A stretch of 64,000 nucleotides of DNA from Bog-756 sp963734435 (GCA_963734435.1 CAVTHA010000005.1:62001-126000), one strand, 5' to 3'. Positions 9,046-18,116 are shown, counted from the first letter of the stretch. Notes: generated from the sequence alone by a model not told the origin. Program-made: numbers and translations.

Positions 9046-10531
9046 GGGAACGGGCTCCCTTGGCCGCTTCTACCCGGGGCATCGAAAGCTCGATCTCGGT
9101 GCCGTCACCCGGCGTGGACCGCACCTCCGCCCTGCCACCCAAACGGGACATTCGGCCCCGTATGGACTGGGCGATCCCCTGGCGGTCCCCGGGGACACCG
9201 TCGGGGTCGAATCCGCGACCACGGTCTCGGACGAAGCAGGTGACCGCCCCGGGCTCGACCTCGGCGTACAGCGAGACCTGCGAGGCGCCTGACCACTTGG
9301 CCGAGTTCACCGTGGCCTCCCGGGCGGCGTCGAGCAGCGCCCGGAGTCGGTCGGTCAGGTCGCAGTCACCCACCACCACGGTCTGGACGGTGACGCCGTG
9401 GTCTGCCTCCACCTGTCGCTGGACGGCGCCGACGCCCTCGGACAGGGTTGTCGCCTCCCCGGCCGCGGTCCCCGGGGGCCGCCCTTCGAAGAGCCAGGAT
9501 CGGAGCTCCCGCTCTTGGGCGCGGGCCAGGCGCACCACGTGGGTCGGATCGTCAGCCGAACGCTGGATGAGGGCGAGGGTCTGGAGGACGCTGTCGTGCA
9601 CGTGGGCGGCGATCTGGGTGCGTTCCTCGGCCAGGGCCCGGGCCTGGCGCTCGGCCATGAGGTCGCGCACCAGGCTCAGCCACCAGGGGCCGAACACCAC
9701 GACGATGGCCGCGATGACCAGCAGCGCCCCGGCCACGGGGCGCAGGTTGGCGCTGCTCGTGTGCCCGAGGATGAGGACCATCAGTCCCCCGAGCCCGAGC
9801 AGTGCGCCGGCCAGAATCCGAATGAGGAGGGTCCAACGGGACCGGCGGCCGTCGCCCGTCGCGAACATGGGAGCCAGGTCGTGGTTGATCCAGACCCGTT
9901 CCTCCTCGCTGGCGTTGCGCCGGATGAGGATGGCGGCCGCGGCGGCGAGGAAGATCGGCACGCTGATGGACCCGAGGTAGCCGACGTGCGCGGCGGCCAC
10001 CAACACCTGGACCACCACCAGTAGGGGGATGAGTGCGATGGCCAGCCGGATGCCCCCGCGATCCGAGATCGCCCGGGAGAAGATGCTGGACGTCTCACCC
10101 TCGAGGGGGAGCAGGAGCCAGGCCAGGGCGTAGACCAGGATGCCCACACCGCTGCCGAGGGAGAGCAGCACGAACCCGATCCGGACCAGGGTGACGTCGA
10201 TGCCGGTGGCGGCCGAGAGGCCGCCGCACACCCCGGCCACCACCCGGGTACCGGCGCTGCGCCTGATCGGTCCGCGCAGGCGACGGTGCCCCCGACGGCC
10301 GTGCCTGCCGTAGCGGCCCCAGTAGTCGGCGTTCCGGCCCCAATAGTCGGCGTGGCGGCCCCAGAAGTCGGGCCGCACCGGCCGATCGCCACCGGGGCGG
10401 GCCGGGTCGCCGGTCGGGGAGGGTCCCCGGCCGTTCGGAGGCTCGTCCCCGGAGGCGCCGGGCGCCACCGGGCGCGGATCGGTGAATTCGGCGATATCCG
10501 ATGTTCGCGCAGACCATGCGGGCCGTACCAT
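9035..10531 (-). CDS. PspC-domain sensor histidine kinase
   Basis: The 498-residue protein begins with a glycine/proline-rich cytosolic tail that holds 7-residue repeats (FWGRHAD, YWGRNAD, YWGRYGR). A PspC domain follows (RVVAGVCGGLSAATGID, then a TM helix ending in YALAWLLLPLEG), then several membrane helices. The HisKA_3 dimerisation helix carries the phosphorylated histidine in AAHVHDSVLQTL. The HATPase domain has N-box EATVNSAKWSGA and G-box DRGRGFDP. HisKA_3 kinases pair with LuxR-type regulators, and the next gene is one. PspC domains sense or bind membrane-stress components, so the likely signal is envelope damage. ATG 10531 is the start used. Confidence 0.92.
   Translation of the reverse strand: MVRPAWSARTSDIAEFTDPRPVAPGASGDEPPNGRGPSPTGDPARPGGDRPVRPDFWGRHADYWGRNADYWGRYGRHGRRGHRRLRGPIRRSAGTRVVAGVCGGLSAATGIDVTLVRIGFVLLSLGSGVGILVYALAWLLLPLEGETSSIFSRAISDRGGIRLAIALIPLLVVVQVLVAAAHVGYLGSISVPIFLAAAAAILIRRNASEEERVWINHDLAPMFATGDGRRSRWTLLIRILAGALLGLGGLMVLILGHTSSANLRPVAGALLVIAAIVVVFGPWWLSLVRDLMAERQARALAEERTQIAAHVHDSVLQTLALIQRSADDPTHVVRLARAQERELRSWLFEGRPPGTAAGEATTLSEGVGAVQRQVEADHGVTVQTVVVGDCDLTDRLRALLDAAREATVNSAKWSGASQVSLYAEVEPGAVTCFVRDRGRGFDPDGVPGDRQGIAQSIRGRMSRLGGRAEVRSTPGDGTEIELSMPRVEAAKGARSHDR
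10314..10376 (-). repeat. Three 21-bp tandem repeats inside the PspC-kinase gene
   Basis: Three imperfect copies beginning CGGCCCCA on the plus strand occupy 10314-10334, 10335-10355 and 10356-10376. They encode three aromatic 7-residue units (W-G-R core) in the kinase N-terminus. A multiple of 3 keeps the frame, so copy number could vary without breaking the gene. Confidence 0.8.
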
Positions 10532-10533
10532 CC

Positions 10534-10587
10534 GGGATGACCCTGACCGGCCATCACCGGTCTCAGGGTCGGACAGGGGTCATTCCC
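10534..10587. promoter_or_regulatory. Inverted repeats in the PspC-kinase/PspC divergent promoter
   Basis: GACCCTGACCGG (10539-10550) faces CCGGTCTCAGGGTC (10557-10570) across a 6-base spacer. An outer pair GGGATGACC (10534-10542) and GGTCATTCCC (10578-10587) matches with one bulge. The site lies within the 93 bases between the kinase start and the PspC gene, so it is a candidate operator for the adjacent response regulator. An RNA hairpin in the leader is the alternative. Confidence 0.4.
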
Positions 10588-10624
10588 GATACCCGTCCGA
10601 CGCCTGGCCGGTCAGGCTTTCGGT

Positions 10625-10933
10625 ATGAACATTGCCTCCGAAACCACACACTCCGAGCCGGCGGGCGCCGCCTCGGGCTCGAGTGTCGCAACCGGCCGCC
10701 GGCCGGAGCGTCTCCATCGCAACCGCGACAACCGGATGGTGGCCGGCGTGGCCGACGGGCTGGCCGAGTACTTCGACGTCGACACCACCCTGGTCCGGGT
10801 CGGCTTCGTGGCCCTTGCCTTGTTCGGCGGCCTGGCGGTCCCGCTCTACCTGGCGGCCTGGCTCCTCATCCCCGAGGAGGGGTCCGACCGCTCGGTGGCC
10901 GAGGACCTGCTCGGCCACCACGCCGCCGTCTGA
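10625..10933 (+). CDS. PspC domain protein
   Basis: This 102-residue membrane protein is essentially one PspC domain: RLHRNRDNRMVAGVADGLAE, then the amphipathic YFDVDTTLVRVGF, then a TM helix ending LPYLAAW-like in VPLYLAAWLLIPEEG. PspC proteins act at the inner membrane in phage-shock and envelope-stress responses. It is divergent from the PspC-kinase gene and followed closely by the DUF1707 gene, so it probably belongs to the regulon of that two-component pair (inference). Confidence 0.88.
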   Translation: MNIASETTHSEPAGAASGSSVATGRRPERLHRNRDNRMVAGVADGLAEYFDVDTTLVRVGFVALALFGGLAVPLYLAAWLLIPEEGSDRSVAEDLLGHHAAV

Positions 10934-10962
10934 CCGCGCCCACCGATCCGAGAGGACTCGTC

Positions 10963-11412
10963 ATGCGTTACCGCTGGGACCCCATCTACCCCGAGCACCC
11001 GCGCCGGGCGGCGCCGACCCCCGACGCCAACATCCGCGCCTCCGACGCCGAGCGCACCGAGGTGGCCGACCGCCTGTCGCACCACTTCGCCGACGGTCGC
11101 ATCGATCAGACCGAATTCAAGGCCCGGCTGGACCGAGCCATGGGGGCGACTACCCGCGGCGACCTAGGGGGCCTGTTCGACGACCTCCCGCCGCTCCCCG
11201 CCGAGGCCCCGCCGCCCCGACGGCACCGGCGCATCCTGCCGGTGCTGGTCTTCGTCGTCCTGGCGGCTGTCGTCGTGGGTTCGACCATGCCCGTGATCCG
11301 GGTGCCCTGGGTGTTGCTGGTGGTGGTGGCCCTGCTGCTGTGGCGCCGTGTCGGACGGCGCCACCGGTGGCACGAGTCGCACCCCGAGTGGCGATACGAT
11401 CACCGGGACTGA
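10963..11412 (+). CDS. DUF1707 membrane protein
   Basis: Residues about 25-75 form a DUF1707 domain: NIRASDAERTEVADRLSHHF, then DGRIDQTEFKARLDRAMGAT and LFDDLP. This domain is common in actinobacterial SHOCT-like or membrane proteins and has no known biochemical activity. Two C-terminal hydrophobic segments (LPVLVFVVLAAVVVG and VPWVLLVVVALLLW) make it a membrane protein with a basic, histidine-rich tail. The start ATG 10963 follows AGAGGA. It sits 29 bases after the PspC gene, presumably in the same transcript. Confidence 0.85.
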   Translation: MRYRWDPIYPEHPRRAAPTPDANIRASDAERTEVADRLSHHFADGRIDQTEFKARLDRAMGATTRGDLGGLFDDLPPLPAEAPPPRRHRRILPVLVFVVLAAVVVGSTMPVIRVPWVLLVVVALLLWRRVGRRHRWHESHPEWRYDHRD

Positions 11413-11619
11413 GTCCAGGCCGACAATCCCCAGGCGAACAATTGGTCGCCAACCCCTGGCCGTCAACCCGCAGGTAACAGCCCGAGTCGATGGCCGAGAA
11501 CTTTCGGAGCATCCGGCAGTGAGCCGCACCGTCCGGCCACCGCCTCCGGCCGCCACCGAGCCGGGTCGGAGACGGATTCCCCAGATGGAACAACGACAGC
11601 TGCGTCCGGACCGCCCGCG

Positions 11620-12429
11620 ATGAGCATCGCGCGGACACCGGGCCCCGACGAACGGAACCCGATGACCATCACCGACCAGACGCCACCCGGAACCAGAGCC
11701 CACGCCGCACCGGCGGCGCGAGCCATCGACCTGGTCAAGGTCTACGGCAAGGCCGATGCCGCCGTCTACGCCCTCGCCGGAATCAATGTCGAGTTCGAAC
11801 GGGGCCAGTTCACTGCGGTGATGGGCCCGTCGGGCTCTGGCAAGTCCACCCTGATGCACTGCATGGCCGGGCTCGACCGACCCACGTCCGGGCGTACGTT
11901 CGTCGGGGACTACGAGATCGGACTGCTCGACGACCGCGACCTCACCCAGATGCGGCGGGACCGGATCGGTTTCGTGTTCCAGTCCTTCAACCTGGTCCCG
12001 ACCCTCACCGCCGGCGAGAACATCACCTTGCCCGCCGACCTGGCCGGCCAGAAAGTGGACGGGCCCTGGTTCGACTACCTGGTGGCACAGCTGGGGATCG
12101 GCGACCGGCTGTCCCATCGGCCCAACGAGTTATCCGGTGGACAGCAGCAGCGGGTCGCCTGCGCCCGGGCGCTCATCGGTCGGCCCGACCTCATCTTCGC
12201 CGACGAGCCCACCGGCAACCTGGACTCGAACTCGTCAGCCGAGATGCTGACGTTCCTCCGGCGGTCGGTCACGGAATTCGGCCAGTCGATCGTCATGGTG
12301 ACCCACGACCCCCGGGGGGCGGCCTTTGCCGACCGGGTGGTGTTCCTGGCCGACGGCAAGGTGGTGGGCGAACTGGCCTCGCCGACGGCCGATTCGGTGC
12401 TCGAGCACATGAAGAAACTGGGGACCTGA
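11620..12429 (+). CDS. LolD/MacB-type ABC transporter ATP-binding protein
   Basis: This is an ATPase of the FtsE/LolD/MacB group, which powers export or extrusion by FtsX-like permeases. Motifs are in order: Walker A GPSGSGKST, Q-loop FVFQSFNLVPTLT (typical of LolD), signature LSGGQQQRVACARAL, Walker B LIFADEPTGNLDS, and H-loop MVTHDP. The permease gene starts two bases after its stop codon, so the two are coupled. The start is uncertain between ATG 11620 and ATG 11662; neither has a clear ribosome-binding site. Confidence 0.93.
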   Translation: MSIARTPGPDERNPMTITDQTPPGTRAHAAPAARAIDLVKVYGKADAAVYALAGINVEFERGQFTAVMGPSGSGKSTLMHCMAGLDRPTSGRTFVGDYEIGLLDDRDLTQMRRDRIGFVFQSFNLVPTLTAGENITLPADLAGQKVDGPWFDYLVAQLGIGDRLSHRPNELSGGQQQRVACARALIGRPDLIFADEPTGNLDSNSSAEMLTFLRRSVTEFGQSIVMVTHDPRGAAFADRVVFLADGKVVGELASPTADSVLEHMKKLGT

Positions 12430-12430
12430 G

Positions 12431-14966
12431 ATGTGGAAGGTCACCATCAAGGGTTTGCTGGCCCACAAGCTCCGACTGGCGCTGACGGGACTGGCCATCG
12501 TGCTCGGCGTGACGTTCATCTCGGGGACACTGGTCCTCACCGACACCCTGCACAACACGTTCAACACCCTGTTCAGCCACATCTACCAGAACGTCGACTT
12601 CGAGGTCCGGGCCAACGCCGCCTTCAACAGCAACGCGCCCGGCGGGGGCACCGGCCGCAAGGCCATCCCCGAGTCGATCATCACCACGGTCCGCGACGTC
12701 CCGGGTGTCGCGTTCGCCCAGGGGACCGTGGCCGGCCTGGCCCAATTCGTCGCCCCGGACGGAAAGGCCATCAGCACGGGGGGCGCGCCCACCCTCGGGC
12801 TCTCCTTCGACCCGAACCCGAAGCTCTCGTCGCTCCAGTTGGCCCAGGGCCGCGCCCCAACTCCCCCAACCAGGTGCTGATGGACGAGGGCACCGCCCAG
12901 AAGTATCACTTCGCCGTGGGTGAGCACGTCCGGATCATCCTGCAGTCGGTGCCTCCCCAGACCTTCACCATCTCCGGGTTCGTGAAGTTCGGCACGGCCA
13001 ACAATCTGGCCGGGGCCACGATTGCCGCCTTCGACCTGCCGACGGCCCAGAGCCTGTTCAACCGGGTCGGGCAGTTCGACGCCATCGACCTCCTCACCCA
13101 GCCCGGGGCGGACAAGGCCACCGTCCAGCACGCCATCGCCCGGGTCCTCCCCCCGGGGGTCGAGGTCGTGACCGGTCAGACGGTGGCCAACGAGCAGACC
13201 AACAACGTCAACCAGGCGCTGGGGTTCTTCTCCACCGCATTGTTGGTGTTCGCCTTCATCTCGCTGTTCGTCGGCGGATTCACCATCTTCAACACCTTTT
13301 CGATCCTCGTCGGACAACGGACCCGCGAGCTCGCCCTCCTGCGGATCGTCGGCGCCAGCCGGCGCCAGGTGTTCCGCTCGGTGTTGGTCGAGGCGGGCAT
13401 CCTCGGGCTGGTGGCGTCACTGGTGGGTCTGGGCCTCGGCGTGCTGGCCGCACTGGGGCTCGTGGCCCTGCTCAAGGGGTTTGGCATCACCCTCCCCTCC
13501 GGACCGCTGGTCTTCCAGTCCCGGACGGTGATCGCCGCCCTCATCGTGGGGATCGGTGTGACCATGATCTCGGCCATCAGCCCGGCCCGGCGGGCGGTGC
13601 GCATCGCCCCGGTGGCCGCCATAAGCGAGCACGAAGGTGACACGACGGAGTCCTCCGGGCGGCGGCTCGTCCTGGGGAGCATCTTCGCCCTGGTGGGCAT
13701 CGCCTTGCTGGCAGTGGGTCTCACCCTGCCGGCCATCCAGCTGGTCGGCGTGGGTGCCATCGCCGCATTCGTCGGGATCGGGATGCTGGCCCCGGTGGTG
13801 GCCCGGCCGATGGCCAGTGTCCTCGGCCGGCCCCTGGCCGGCATGCTCGGCATCTCGGGCCGACTGGGCGCGAGAACTCGATGCGCAGCCCGCGCCGGAC
13901 CGCCCAGACGTCGTCCGCGCTCATGGTGGGCTTGGCCCTGGTGTCGACCATCGCCGTGTTCGGCGCCTCGCTGTCCAAGTCGGCCACCGCCAGCGTCGAC
14001 AACGCCATCAGCGCCGACTACATCATCACCGTGTCGGGGAACGGCGGCCAGGGCGGGTTCAGCAGCTCGGTGGCGGCGGCCGCGTCCCGCGTGCCCGGGG
14101 TCACCGCCGTCTCGACCGTTTACAATGACCAGTTCGAGGTGCAGAATTCGGTCACCAGCCTGACCTCTGTCTCTACCGACCACCTGGCCCAGACGGTCAA
14201 GCTGCGGATGGACTCGGGAACCGGTGCCCCGGCCCTCACCGCCGGGAAGTTGCTCATCGATACCACGACAGCCAACACCAAGCATCTGAAGGTCGGCTCG
14301 GTAGTACCGGTCAAGTTCGCGCAAACCGGCAACTCGACCATGACCATCGGCGGCGTCTTCAAGCCCAACGCCCTGCTCGGTGCCTACCTCGTCGGCGACG
14401 GCTTCTTCCTGTCCCACTTCGACAACCCGCTCCCCATCGCCGTTCTGTTGCGGAGCTCCAGCGGGCCGACCATCTCCAGCGCCGTCGACAAGGGTCTCAG
14501 TGCCTATCCCAACCTCAAGATCCAGACCCGCGCCGAGTTCCAGAAGTCGCAGGAGGCCCAGATCAACCAGCTCCTCGGGTTGATCTACGCGTTGTTGGCC
14601 CTGGCCGTGGTCATCGCCCTCATAGGCATCGTCAACACTCTCATGCTCTCGGTGTTCGAGCGGACCCACGAGATCGGCCTGCTCCGGGCCGTTGGCATGA
14701 GGCGACGGCAGATCCGGTCCATGATCCGGTCCGAATCGGTGATCATCGCCGTGTTCGGAGCCATCATCGGCATCATCGTCGGCTCCCTCCTCGGCACCGC
14801 CTTCGCCGCCTCGCTGAAGCAGCAGGGCATCACCAACATCGTCATCCCGGTGGCCAGCCTGGTCGTGTTCCTCGTCCTGTCGGCCCTGCTGGGCCTGGGG
14901 GCGGCCGCCTGGCCTGCCCGCCGGGCGGCGAAGCTGGACGTCCTGGCGGCCATCGCCTCCGAATAG
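12431..14966 (+). CDS. FtsX/MacB-family ABC permease, two frameshifts
   Basis: This permease of about 840 residues has two FtsX domains. The N-terminus (KGLLAHKLRLALTGLAIVLG) is a TM helix followed by an extracellular MacB-like domain. Core helices include FNTFSILVGQRTRELALLRI, and the last domain ends ALLGLGAAAWPARRAAKLD. The reading frame shifts at about 12860 (before APNSPNQVLMDEGTAQ) and at about 13880 (before SMRSPRRTAQTSSALMVGL). In both places the family sequence continues across the break, and a missing base in a C- or G-rich run restores the frame. It is therefore probably intact in the organism. It partners the upstream ATPase; the substrate is unknown. Confidence 0.88.
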
Positions 14967-14973
14967 CGGCGCC

Positions 14974-14989
14974 GCCGGCGATCGCCGGC
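14974..14989. terminator. 16-bp perfect palindrome between convergent genes
   Basis: GCCGGCGATCGCCGGC lies 8 bases after the FtsX-like stop codon and before the convergent ogt end. It can form a 6-bp GC stem with a GATC loop. There is no T-tract, so this is a possible bidirectional terminator rather than a classic one. Confidence 0.4.
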
Positions 14990-15025
14990 TACCGGGCACC
15001 GTCCGCTCGTCGGGCCGGAATCGTC

Positions 15026-15535
15026 TCAGGCCGCCGAAACGTGGTGTGCCGCCTCGTGGTCGAGGAGCCAGGCTTTGCGCTCGAGCCCACCGCCGTACCC
15101 GGTCAGTGAGCCGTCTGCGCCGATGACCCGGTGGCAGGGGACCACGATGGCGATCGGGTTGCGCCCGTTGGCCAGTCCCACCGCCCGCACCGCGGCGGGC
15201 TGACCGAGCCGTCGGGCCAACTCGCCGTAGCTGATGGTCTCGCCGTAGGGGATCCGCTGCAGCTCGGACCAGACCCGACGCTGAAAATCGGTGCCGGCGA
15301 GCTCCAACGGCACCTCGAAGCGGGTCAACCCGCCGGCGAAGTAGTCCTTCAGTTGCTCGACGATGTCGGCGAACCAGCGGTCATCGCGCCGCTGGTCGGG
15401 TGCCGGCGCCGGCGCGTGCCGCTGGCCGTCCATGGCCATACCGGTCAGGTACCCGTCCGACGCCGTGAGAGTCAACGGACCGACCGGGCTGGCGACGGTC
15501 GTGGTGATGGTGGTTGCTGAACTCGGTGCGGTCAT
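15026..15535 (-). CDS. ogt: Methylated-DNA-protein-cysteine methyltransferase
   Basis: This enzyme removes alkyl groups from O6-alkylguanine in DNA by transferring them to its own cysteine. The 169-residue protein has the N-terminal Ogt fold, the DNA-binding helix GETISYGELARRLG, and the suicidal active site VVPCHRVIG followed by GSLTGYGGGLERKAWLLDHE. It lies 93 bases downstream of an Ada-AlkA fusion gene on the same strand, forming an alkylation-repair pair. The fusion has no methyltransferase domain, so this protein supplies that activity. Confidence 0.95.
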   Translation of the reverse strand: MTAPSSATTITTTVASPVGPLTLTASDGYLTGMAMDGQRHAPAPAPDQRRDDRWFADIVEQLKDYFAGGLTRFEVPLELAGTDFQRRVWSELQRIPYGETISYGELARRLGQPAAVRAVGLANGRNPIAIVVPCHRVIGADGSLTGYGGGLERKAWLLDHEAAHHVSAA

Positions 15536-15628
15536 GGGTCTCCTTCAGTGGTGAGGTCGTCGGTGCAATGGTGAGGTGGTGACGTCAACAGGTCGATGGG
15601 GTCACTGGGGCAGATGGCGGCCGAGCAC

Positions 15629-17104
15629 TCAGGACGGCGGCCAGCGGTTGATCGGGTGGTCGCCCGTCGCCCAGAGGTGCTGCACGGCGTAGGCGCGCCA
15701 TGGCCGCCACGGAGAAGCCCGGCGGGTGAGGGCAACCGGGCTGTCCGGGAGCCCGATGCTCGTGGCCCCACGGCGCACACCCAGGTCGGTGACGGGGAAC
15801 GCGTCCGAATCGCCGAAGGCCCGCATGGCGACGGTCTGCACCGTCCAATCGCCGATGCCGGGCAATCGGCCGAGAATGCTCAGTGCCTCGCCGCGGTCGC
15901 AGCCCGGACCGAGGTCGAGGCCGTGGTGGAGCGCCTCCGCCAGGGCGGTGAGTGTCCGCCGACGGTTGGCGGGCAGCGCCAGATCGGCCTGCAGGAGGAT
16001 GTCCGGCTCGGGGAACAAATGGCTGAGCGTCCCGTCCGGATCCGCCACCGGCTGGCCCAGCGTTCGGACCAAGCGGGCCGCGTGGGCCCGGGCTGTGGTG
16101 GTCGAAACCTGCTGACCGAGGACGGCTCTGACCGCCAGCTCGGCGCCGTCGACACATCGGGGCACCCGCCGACCCGCCGCCTTGGCGATCAGCGGACTGA
16201 GGGCGGTGTCCTTCCCGAGCTGGTCATCGACCGCCACCGGGTCGGCGTCGAGGTCGAGGAGCCAGCGGCAGCGGGCAATGGTGGCGGTAAGGTCCCGAAG
16301 GTCGGAGAGCACGGCCCGGCAGCGGACGTAGTCGGGGGTCGGAGCCAGTTCCACGATCCCAGGCCCGTGCGTCAGGCGAAGCGTTCGCCGATAGGTCCCG
16401 TCGCGCACCTCCTCGACTCCGGGGATGGCCGTGGCGGCCAGGTGGCCGAAGAGGTTGTCGGGTGTCAAGGGCTTCCGGAACGGGAGCCGGAGCTGCAATG
16501 AGGTGGAACCGTTGGCGACGTGGCGGCCCCGTTCGGCCACCCACGAGCGCAGCCCGGTGGGTGACGAGCCGAACACCGCCCGGATGGTGTCGTTGAATTG
16601 GCGGATGCTCGAGAACCCGGCTGCGAACGCCACTTGGGCCATGGGGAGGGTCGTGGTCTCGATGAGCACCCGCGCCGCCTGAGCTCGCTGGGCCCGGGCG
16701 ATGGCGATGGGCCCGGCGCCGACCTCGGCGATGAGCAGCCGTTCGAGCTGGCGCACGCTGTAGCCGAGCTGAGCTGCCAGGGCCGGCACCCCGACCCGGT
16801 CCACGAGACCGTCGGCGATGAGTCGCATGGCTCGGCCAACCACATCGGCCCGCGTGTCCCACTCGGGCGAGCCGGGCGTGGCGTTGGGCCGGCAGCGTTT
16901 GCAGGCCCGGAAACCGGCCCGCTGGGCGGCGGCAGCAGTGGGGTAGAAGCGGACGTTCTCCTGCATCGGCGTCCGAGCCGGGCAGCTCGGGCGGCAGTAG
17001 ATCCGTGTCGAGGTGACCGCGGTGAAGAACCACCCGTCGAAGCGGGGGTCGCGGGACTGGACTGCCCGGTAGCAATGTTCGAAGTCCTCGATCACAAGCA
17101 ACAC
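15629..17104 (-). CDS. Ada-type regulator fused to 3-methyladenine DNA glycosylase (AlkA)
   Basis: The 491-residue protein combines sensing and repair. Residues about 10-85 are the Ada zinc domain (FDGWFFTAVTSTRIYCRPSC, then ACKRCRP: four cysteines, one of which accepts methyl from phosphotriesters). Residues about 90-180 are an AraC-type HTH. The remainder is AlkA: an N-terminal fold, then the HhH-GPD glycosylase with LPGIGDWTVQTVAMRA and the catalytic Asp in DAFPVTDLGVR. It excises alkylated bases and probably regulates its own and ogt transcription after methylation. This AdaA-AlkA fusion is known in actinobacteria. Confidence 0.94.
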   Translation of the reverse strand: MLLVIEDFEHCYRAVQSRDPRFDGWFFTAVTSTRIYCRPSCPARTPMQENVRFYPTAAAAQRAGFRACKRCRPNATPGSPEWDTRADVVGRAMRLIADGLVDRVGVPALAAQLGYSVRQLERLLIAEVGAGPIAIARAQRAQAARVLIETTTLPMAQVAFAAGFSSIRQFNDTIRAVFGSSPTGLRSWVAERGRHVANGSTSLQLRLPFRKPLTPDNLFGHLAATAIPGVEEVRDGTYRRTLRLTHGPGIVELAPTPDYVRCRAVLSDLRDLTATIARCRWLLDLDADPVAVDDQLGKDTALSPLIAKAAGRRVPRCVDGAELAVRAVLGQQVSTTTARAHAARLVRTLGQPVADPDGTLSHLFPEPDILLQADLALPANRRRTLTALAEALHHGLDLGPGCDRGEALSILGRLPGIGDWTVQTVAMRAFGDSDAFPVTDLGVRRGATSIGLPDSPVALTRRASPWRPWRAYAVQHLWATGDHPINRWPPS

Positions 17105-17180
17105 TCTGACCGACCGCGGCCCCGCTAGCTAGCGGAAATACGACACGAAGGTGGCGGCGGCCCGGCGCAGACCGTCGTCC

Positions 17181-17240
17181 CGGCGCACTCCCTCCGGGCG
17201 CACTCCGTCCCGGCGCACTCCCTCCGGGCGCACTCCGTCC
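17181..17240. repeat. Two perfect tandem copies of a 30-bp unit
   Basis: Two identical 30-base units cover 17181-17210 and 17211-17240, each made of two near-identical 15-base halves (CGGCGCACTCCCTCC and GGGCGCACTCCGTCC). They lie in the 156 bases between the SDR and Ada-AlkA genes. There are no spacers, so it is not a CRISPR array. Confidence 0.85.
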
Positions 17241-17260
17241 CGGCGAGATCGGCGCCGGAG

Positions 17261-18055
17261 TCAGCCGGGTTGGTTGGGGAAGAGCTGCTCGAAGATCCCG
17301 TCGACCCCCGAGCCGTGGAGGATCATCCCCCCGTCGGCCACGATGTTCTGCCCGGTGATGAAGCGCGCCAGGTCAGAGCAGAGGAAGACCACGACGTCGG
17401 CGATGTCCTCGGGCTCTCCGATCCGCCCGAGCGGTGTCGTCCGCTCGTACCGGCCCTGCTCGTGGGGCAGGAATCGCAGCAGTGGCTCGGTCAGGGCGGT
17501 GCGTATCATGCCGGGCGACACCGAGTTGACCCGGATCTCCGGCCCGTACTCGAGGGCCGCACTGGCGGTGATGGCCGCCACACCGGCTTTGGCCGCGGCA
17601 TAAGGCGCCTCTCCGGCGGCCGGACGGACGCCACTGATCGAGGCGGTGGACACGATGCTCCCGCCACCCGAGGCGCGGATGTGGGGAATGGCCGCCCGGA
17701 AGCCCAGGTATACCCCGGTCAGGTTCACCGCCAGGAGGCGGTTCCACTTGTCAGGGTCCCATCCGTGCAGTGGGGCCTGGTCGCCGATGCCGGCATTGTT
17801 GAACAGGATGGTGATACCGCCCATGGAGGCGGACGCCTCCTCCACGGCCCGGTTCAGCGCGTCGGCATCCGTGACATCGGCGGGGTGGGCGGTCCCGCCG
17901 ACCTCGTCGGCGCACCGGGTGGCGGCCTCGGCGTCGATGTCGATGATCGCCACCCGGCTGCCTTCCTCCGCCATGCGTCGAGCTGAGGCCCGCCCGATAC
18001 CGGACCCGCCGCCGGTGACCACGGCCCGGTGGCCCTCGAGCAGTCCCATTCCCAT
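17261..18055 (-). CDS. SDR-family oxidoreductase
   Basis: This is a classical short-chain dehydrogenase/reductase of about 264 residues. It has the nucleotide-binding TGGGSGIG, the NNAGIG structural motif, catalytic Ser in STASISG, and YAAAK (YxxxK) with the lysine. PGMIRTALT and LCSDLARFITGQNIVADGG close the fold. Such enzymes oxidise or reduce alcohols and ketones with NAD(P); the substrate cannot be told. The start is ATG 18055, or ATG 18049, which has better spacing to the upstream GGGGAGG. A run of G-tracts lies upstream on the coding strand. Confidence 0.92.
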   Translation of the reverse strand: MGMGLLEGHRAVVTGGGSGIGRASARRMAEEGSRVAIIDIDAEAATRCADEVGGTAHPADVTDADALNRAVEEASASMGGITILFNNAGIGDQAPLHGWDPDKWNRLLAVNLTGVYLGFRAAIPHIRASGGGSIVSTASISGVRPAAGEAPYAAAKAGVAAITASAALEYGPEIRVNSVSPGMIRTALTEPLLRFLPHEQGRYERTTPLGRIGEPEDIADVVVFLCSDLARFITGQNIVADGGMILHGSGVDGIFEQLFPNQPG

Positions 18056-18089
18056 GATCCTCCCCATCCTCGTCTGTCCGGACACCCGA

Positions 18090-18116
18090 CCCCCTGACCC
18101 CCCGACCCCCCGCCCC
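18090..18116 (-). promoter_or_regulatory. G-quadruplex-type G-tracts upstream of the SDR gene
   Basis: On the minus (coding) strand this reads as four G-tracts of 4, 6, 6 and 5 separated by 1-3 bases. It lies 35-61 bases upstream of the SDR start. Such tracts can fold as a G-quadruplex in DNA, or in the leader RNA if transcription starts upstream. No functional evidence is visible. Confidence 0.45.

Noticed and set aside
17181..17240. CRISPR array
   Set aside because: Repeat copies are contiguous with no unique spacers, and no cas genes are present.
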